Assembly: GCA_030998015.1 (NCBI GenBank)
Contig: JARWMV010000006.1
Coordinates: forward strand, 124,001 to 188,000
Source of the DNA: Ceratorhiza oryzae-sativae
Lineage: Eukaryota; Basidiomycota; Agaricomycetes; Cantharellales; Ceratobasidiaceae
Length of the DNA stretch: 64,000 bases
Reading direction: 5' to 3'
Position numbers and translations under genes: made by a program. Below the pieces are notes generated by a model. It searched no databases, was not told the DNA's origin, and saw only the letters and a program-made list of their open reading frames with translations. Shown in pieces: positions 58,038-64,000 of this stretch; positions within the stretch are counted from its first letter, which is position 1, and each line of letters starts with the position of its first letter.

Positions 58038-58640
58038 GCTGGAGAACCTTGGCCAACAACTCCTTTGTCACCTGTTAAATACTATTGAAAACTTCCAAGA
58101 CAGGTATCATTATTACCAAAATAAGTACAAAGAAACTCATGAAAAACTTTGCAAAGCCAAGGCCTGTTATGCATACCTAACCGAACGACTGTGTGAACAT
58201 CAGGAGGACTATCTATCCCTCCTCCAAGACCATCTCAGACTAGAAGCAATAGTCTGAGAAACAATTGCACCCCACAAGTACACCTTCCCCATCTTCTCAA
58301 TGCCATCAGACCTCCCTCACCCTACCTTTTTAAGTGGCACGGGCTTGCCAATTCAGGAAGAAGCACCCCTTCAGGCAGCCCAAGTCAATTCTCCCCAAGG
58401 AAGCCCTCCTTCAGGATCAAATTAAACTGAAAAGGGTGGAATGGCCATATTGTTGCCAGGACACCAAAAGTTGGGATTTGGACGACACATGGTTGAGGTT
58501 TGGGGGAATCGAAAACTTCAAAATTTATAGACTTGTGCAAGGAACAGAAATATTTTACTATCAAAATAACTCTCAATTTCCTGTACTTCCTTATCATCTC
58601 TGTCGCCTCTAGAATCCATCTGAGTCCTTTTTTTTTTGAA

Positions 58641-60032
58641 ATGGCATCACCAACTCCTGCCCCTGCTTGGGCAAATATGTCTGACAGAGACAAAGTGGTT
58701 TACATGCTTCAGTCAATGGATGAACTGCAAGAACAAACCAACAACCTCCAAAATGATATTGGGGACATTGAACATAACAACAAGACCTACACAGACTTGC
58801 TCAAGGCAAAGCTCACAACGAACCAAGCAAAGATAGATGCCAATGTGGCTGGGCTGGCCACCAATGTTAATAACCTAGTCAGCATGTTAGCAATCCTCCA
58901 AACCACCATTACGCACATCAAAGTGCAAATACACACCTCCTCAGGCAGCACCAGTGTTGCCCAAGTACAACCTTCCTCAAGCACAACTCAGTTGCAACCA
59001 GCAGCTACTACTCCCTCCAGTGGGTTGATGGCAAAAGTTAAAATGGCTGCTCCACAAAAATTCGATGGTACAAAGTGTGAAGACACTATTTCATTCAGAA
59101 TTGCATGTTCCCAATACATCAATACAAATATGAGCAGGCATTCAGCTGACCAAGTGGTCGCCTTTATCACATCCTATCTTGAGGGATCCGCTGCTGAATG
59201 GGTCAACTCATATGAAGAATTTGAAATCTTAAACCCCGGAATTGTGATCCCATGGCTTCACGATGCCAACTTGTTTTGGCAAGAATTTACTACCTGTTAT
59301 GGGGACCTGAACTGCACCAAAAATAACTGCAACAAGTGGCAGAAGCTGAAACAATCCAAGACGGTTCAGGATTACCTCACCCTATTCAATTTATATTCAA
59401 CAGGGCTCAACTACAACAATGCGGCCATGCATGACCAGTTTTATGATGGTCTATCATCAGATTTAACAGACAGCATGGTGGCCCAAAACTACAACCCCCA
59501 CACCAAAACCTTTGCCCAGCTCACTCAGCAAGCCTTGGAAATCGACCACCACCTCATATTGTTTGGTAGCAAAAGGACGTCTCATGGGGGTAACAAGTCC
59601 AGCAGCAACAATGCCTTGTCCAGAAGACCAACAGCTACCTCCCAAAGCAACCCCCAAAAGGAGAAATTCAAGAGTGGGGAGCAGATATACAAGATCAAGG
59701 ATGGCAGGGCAGTCAAGGGCCAGATTGTGGCCATTGGGCCCAACACCAAGGGCTTCACTGTCCCTACTGTTTGCTATGATGGTAGCAATTCCAATGTACA
59801 AGAATCCTTCAAGGACATAAAGAAGGACAATCATCCACCGGCAGCCCCCAAAGCAAAGGATCCAGATGCAATGGATCTGGATAGTGTGGGAAAAGGGAAA
59901 GGAACGAACACCTGCTATAACTGTGGAGGACGTGGTCATATTGCTGCCAAGTGCCCTTCAGCCAAGATGTCAGGTTACGAAGCAGTTGTGGAGGATGTAG
60001 AAACAACCAACAATGAGTTGGTAAAAGAATGA
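58641..60032 (+). CDS. gag: gag of A2, intact frame
   Basis: 463 residues without stops. Starts at the ATG aligned with A1. Coiled-coil N-terminus, Thr/Ser/Pro-rich linker, capsid-like core with WLHDANLFWQEF and QSKTVQDYLTLFN, basic region, then CYNCGGRGHIAAKC. The stop overlaps the pol ATG as ATGA (60029-60032). Codon frame verified against A1. Confidence 0.92.
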   Translation: MASPTPAPAWANMSDRDKVVYMLQSMDELQEQTNNLQNDIGDIEHNNKTYTDLLKAKLTTNQAKIDANVAGLATNVNNLVSMLAILQTTITHIKVQIHTSSGSTSVAQVQPSSSTTQLQPAATTPSSGLMAKVKMAAPQKFDGTKCEDTISFRIACSQYINTNMSRHSADQVVAFITSYLEGSAAEWVNSYEEFEILNPGIVIPWLHDANLFWQEFTTCYGDLNCTKNNCNKWQKLKQSKTVQDYLTLFNLYSTGLNYNNAAMHDQFYDGLSSDLTDSMVAQNYNPHTKTFAQLTQQALEIDHHLILFGSKRTSHGGNKSSSNNALSRRPTATSQSNPQKEKFKSGEQIYKIKDGRAVKGQIVAIGPNTKGFTVPTVCYDGSNSNVQESFKDIKKDNHPPAAPKAKDPDAMDLDSVGKGKGTNTCYNCGGRGHIAAKCPSAKMSGYEAVVEDVETTNNELVKE

Positions 60033-63000
60033 GCTCAAACTGTGCCAGGGGGGCGGTCTTGGGTGCTATGTTACAAAATGTGCAGAATGAAAATGAAAAT
60101 ATGGAAATGGAATGTATGTTGTTAGGAAACCAATCACAACTTCAGTTTTTCTTTCATGCATTCCCATTGCCCATAACCCCCAAACACAAGTCTGCATATA
60201 ATATGAAAAAATTCAATGGATGGGCCATGATTGATTCAGGGGCCACATCAGTATTTATCCATGAAGACCTTGTTAAACAATATCATATCCCTACTGTCTC
60301 CCTAAAAACGCCAAAAAAACTACAAGTTATCAATGGAAGGGAGATCAACTCAGGGTCTGTGACCCACTATTGCACCTTTGAGTTGTGCATTCAGGAGCAC
60401 CAAGAAATTCTCAGTGCTTGCATTGTGAACGTTGGCAAAAATGATTTAGTCCTGGGCATGTCATGGCTCAAATTCCATAACCCTGACATTGATTGGGACA
60501 GAAAGGACATGAAGTTCAACTTGCCAATATGCTTGAAGCACTGCATCACAAAACCCTTGCACGTATGTGCAAATGAACCCAAGGAGCTTCAGTTGGACTC
60601 CTTAGACTCCCTCCCAGCAAAATATAAAGAATTCCAGAAAATATTCACTGAAGAAGATGACGTCCAGCCATTACCACCCCATAGAAAGTGGGATATGGAA
60701 ATAGATTTAAAGCTGGATGCCAAGCCAAGGCATGGCCCCATATATAGTGTGGGCGTCAAGGAAGATGCAGAATTGTGCAAAACCTTGGACTGCCAACTGA
60801 AAGCAGGGCATATCAGACCCTCAAGGTCACCAATGGCATCCCCAGTCATATTTGTTAAAAAGAAGAATGGGAAGTTGCGCATGTGCATTGACTACTGGTG
60901 ACTAAACAAAATGACCATCTCCAATGTGTACCCACTCCCACGCATCAATGATATTGTGGAGACTTTGTGTGGGGCAAAGATATTCACCAAGTTTGATCTA
61001 AAGTGGGGTTTCAACCTCATATGAATTTGGGAAGGAGACAAATGGAAGGCTGCTTTTAAGACCAAATATGGGTTGTACAAGCCCTTAGTCATGCAATTTG
61101 GTCAAAAGAACACACTGGGAACCTTCATGGCCATGATCCAGGAAGAGTTCCAAGACATTGAGGGCATTTATGTTGTAATTTATATGGACAACATATTAGT
61201 GTTCTCCAAAAACCAAGAAGAACATGATGAACATGTCAAAGAAGTCTTGTGTCGCCTCCAAAAAGCTGGCCTATACTGTGCCCTGGAGAAATGTGTTTTC
61301 GATGTCACTGAAGTTGATTACCTGGGAATAGTAGTGACTCCCCAGGGAATTAAAGTAGACCCAGCCAAGGTTGAAAAAGCTGTTGAATGGCCAACCCCTA
61401 CCAACCCAACCAAAGTCCTGGAAGGGTTGGGGTTTGCAAACTGGTTAAGGCACTTCATAAAAGACTTCTCAAAAATCACAAAATGTCTTTATGAACTCGT
61501 CAAGATGGATGCAAAGTGGGAATGGACAGAAGAAAGGGATTGGGCATGGAACCTGCTGAAGCAGAAATTGAAAGAAGCCCCCCTCCTAATTCAGCCAGAA
61601 CCCAGCAAACCATTTATTTTGGAAACAGACACCTCAGGCTATGCCACAGGTGCTGTATTATTGCAATATGGAGAAGATGGAATGCTTCACCCAATCTCCT
61701 ACTATTCTAAAGCAATGGTTCCAGCAGAAAGAAACTATGATATTTACAACAAGGAAATGCTGGCAATTATAAAAGCCCTCAAACACTGGTGTCACTTACT
61801 AGAAGGGGCTGAACACCTGGTAAACATTGTTTGTGACCACAAGAATCTGGAATATTGGAAGACAAACCAGCCACTGAATGGCTGAGTTACATGATGGCAT
61901 GAGTTCCTGTCCAGGTTCAAATTCAAGATTCTATACATTGAAGGGGCAAAGAATGGCCAGGCGGACATACTCTCTAGGCTGTCAAGGCACATCCCTAAAG
62001 AGGGGGGTGAGAGCCAAGCTCTGCTTGCACAAACCAATTTTTGGAATTAAAATCTCTGTGGTTACAAGCAATCACACCAGACCATGACCTGGAACAACTC
62101 ATTAGGGACGCTATCCCAGGGGACGAGCACCTGTCAAAAGTGCTAAAAGCCCTAGACAACAATGAAAAAGTCAAAAACTGGGAATGGGACAAAGGACTTT
62201 TATGATACAAGGGCTGAATCTATGTCCCAAATAACAAAGAACTTTGCAAGCTGATCATTGAAAGCCATCATGACAACCCAGCTGCAGGACACCCAGGACA
62301 GTTCAGAACATATGAATTGTTAAACCGCAAATATACATGGTCATCAATGAAAAAATTGGTCAACAAATATGTCACACATTGCGAATCCTGTATTAGGAAC
62401 AAGCACAGCAACCAGGTTCCCCCAGGGCTTCTAAACCCAATACCAGCACTGGAAAAACCTTGGGAGGAAATTACCTATGATCTGATCACCAGGCTACCCC
62501 TCTCAGAAGGGTTCGATGCTATATTTACAGTTGTGGACCGCCTGACAAAAATGGTCCACTTTATTCCATGTCAGTCAGAGGCCAGTGCCACAGATTGTGC
62601 AAACTTGTTCCTAACCTATGTATGGAAACTCCATGGGTTACCATGAAAAACCATCTCAGACCGTGGTCCCAACTTCGCATCCAAATTCTTAAGGCACCTG
62701 TACAAACGGCTGGATATAAAACCATCCTACTCCACAGCATACCACCCCCAAACAGATGGCCAGTCTGAAAGGGCTAACCAAGTAGTAGAAGGGTACCTGA
62801 GACACTACATATCAGATTGGCAGGACAACTGGGTCTCACTCGTACCTCTGGCTGAATTTGCCTACAATAATGGTGTCAATGCCTCAACTGGCAAATCACT
62901 GTTCTTTGCAAACTATGGTTTCCATCCAAGACTGGCAGTTGGGGACAAGGAGGAACAAGAATTCCCCTTAGCAGACAATCATGCAGAATGGCTTCAAAAG

Positions 63001-63558
63001 GGCCATGACGAACTCAAGGCTGCTCTGGAATTAGCAAACCAGAGGACCAAAGAATACTATGATTGTAAGCATTGGACCCCAGAAGCCATCAAGGTGGGAG
63101 ACAAAGTCTGGCTCGACACCAAGAACATACACACACAACAGGCCTCCAGGAAATTGGCCCACAAGAGAGTTGGACCATTCAAGGTGGTAGCACAACATGG
63201 CACTCACACCTTCAAACTGGACTTGCCAGTAACCATGAAAATACACCCAGTATTTCATGTTTTGCTCCTGACCAAACATAAAGACAATCCCTATGGATGT
63301 CAAGCTCCCCCACCTCCACCTGTGGTAACTCCAGAAGGAGAAGAAGAATTTGAAATAGAGCAGATCATAAAGTCACGATACAACAAAAGGTCTAACACCT
63401 TCAAATACTATGTCAAATGGCTTGGCTATGACAAGCAACAATGGTTAACTTACGATGACCTGGTGAATGCACCAGAACTCATTGCTGACTATGTCAAGTC
63501 ACATCCAAAGGCATCCCAGGACCCCTGTGCCTTGAAGGGGGGAAGTGTCACAAACTGA
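60029..63558 (+). pseudogene. pol: pol of A2 with several stops
   Basis: Protease (MIDSGATSVFIHED) and RT start are open to 60901, where a TGA replaces the CGA of the RT motif DYRRLN. Another TGA lies near 61022. The palm reads YMDNILVFS at 61181-61207, with Asn for the second catalytic Asp. RNase H is open to a TGA at 61885. The integrase region has stops near 62205, 62218 and 62645 but keeps SDRGPNF and QSERAN, and the chromodomain (KYYVKWLGYDKQQWL) is open to the end. No active protein can be made. Confidence 0.9.
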
Positions 63559-63684
63559 CACACATATATCCACTCTACAATATTTTCTCAATTTATTACA
63601 TTTTATGAGACCATCTTCAAAACATACCTGCCTTTTATGGTATATCTGTGTCATGTGATTCAGGGGATGTTCCAGACTGATAAC

Positions 63685-64000
63685 TAGAGGTGCTGTGCCA
63701 GGCTCCTGCAGCCAGAACTTGCCAGAATTCTGGCTAAAATTCCAGCGAATTCCGGCATGCCAGTTGCCAGTGCAGGTGCCAGAATAGCCTCAAGGGTGCC
63801 AGAGTCCTAGGCGGAGTCCTGCAGTACTGGCATACCTGCATACCTGCATACCTGAATACTGGCACATTGTCACCTGTACACGACCACCACGGATTGCATA
63901 TATTAAGCACTCATAAAATGCGCAAAATTCAGCGGATCAAATTGTACTTTACTTGATTACAAACGGTTAAGAAATGAGCAGTATCGGTGCAGAATCGTCT
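63685..64000. other. Unidentified repeat-like sequence at the right edge
   Basis: Begins where the A2 3' LTR is cut. Rich in TGCCAG/CCAGAA words, with a short tandem array of CATACCTG at about 63831-63858. It may be another LTR or element running off the window; no ends are visible. Confidence 0.35.

Larger units (their letters stand above)
56978..63684 (+). mobile_element. Ty3/Gypsy chromodomain retrotransposon, copy A2 (3' LTR truncated)
   Basis: Same element as A1. 5' LTR 56978-57352; primer site 57355-57369 exactly complementary to 57271-57285. ORF1 57672-58037, ORF2 57856-58257, ORF3 58334-58612, gag 58641-60032, pol from 60029, 3' LTR 63546-about 63684 cut off after about 140 bp. Compared with A1, many CG dinucleotides are TG or CA here, so A2 is older or more heavily deaminated. 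Confidence 0.93.

Overview
The window is a nuclear piece of an Agaricomycete (mushroom-forming class) basidiomycete. Genes carry many short introns of about 50-70 nt with GTRNGT donors and CTAAC-like branch sites. The content is typical of this group: a clitocypin-type cysteine-protease inhibitor family, short secreted tyrosinases, a NACHT NTPase relic, an HSL-type hydrolase, a fused siroheme-biosynthesis protein and Ty3/Gypsy chromodomain retrotransposons. The best guess is Rhizoctonia/Ceratobasidiaceae. That rests on gene-family flavour, not on a database match.

Layout. 0.2-4 kb: an intact clitocypin-like gene and a decayed NACHT gene. 5-7.7 kb: two clean housekeeping genes, the Golgi SNARE GOS1 and a beta-hydroxyacid dehydrogenase. 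10-13 kb: two more clitocypin-like paralogues whose first exons are frameshifted. 14-19 kb: an alpha/beta hydrolase with one frameshift and a 15-exon PUF RNA-binding protein. 20-28 kb: a minus-strand tyrosinase array of two intact copies, one copy with two frameshifts, and a short relic. 29-32.5 kb: a secreted/single-pass membrane protein and a DUF2306 multi-pass membrane protein. 32.5-36.9 kb: gene-poor, with a foldback inverted repeat. 37-42 kb: a small secreted cysteine-containing protein, the Met8-Met1 type siroheme enzyme and a VOC/glyoxalase-fold protein. 42.3 kb to the end: almost entirely nested LTR retrotransposons.

The retrotransposon block holds one full-length Ty3/Gypsy chromodomain element (44641-51561, with a 5-bp target duplication), a second copy with a truncated 3' LTR (56978-about 63684), and two related 5' fragments facing each other. 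It also holds four solo LTRs of two other families, three of them with perfect 5-bp target duplications. Three diverged subfamilies each have a primer-binding site complementary to their own LTR just downstream of the TATA box, and the paired bases co-vary. This is strong sequence evidence for self-priming reverse transcription. The elements also carry three overlapping small ORFs upstream of gag, the first with its own CCHC knuckle, and an ATGA gag/pol overlap.

Many frameshifts in otherwise well-preserved host genes are single-base changes, several in G/C runs. Pseudogenisation and consensus error cannot be separated from this sequence alone, so each case is flagged. Exon coordinates were read by eye and may be off by a base or two.
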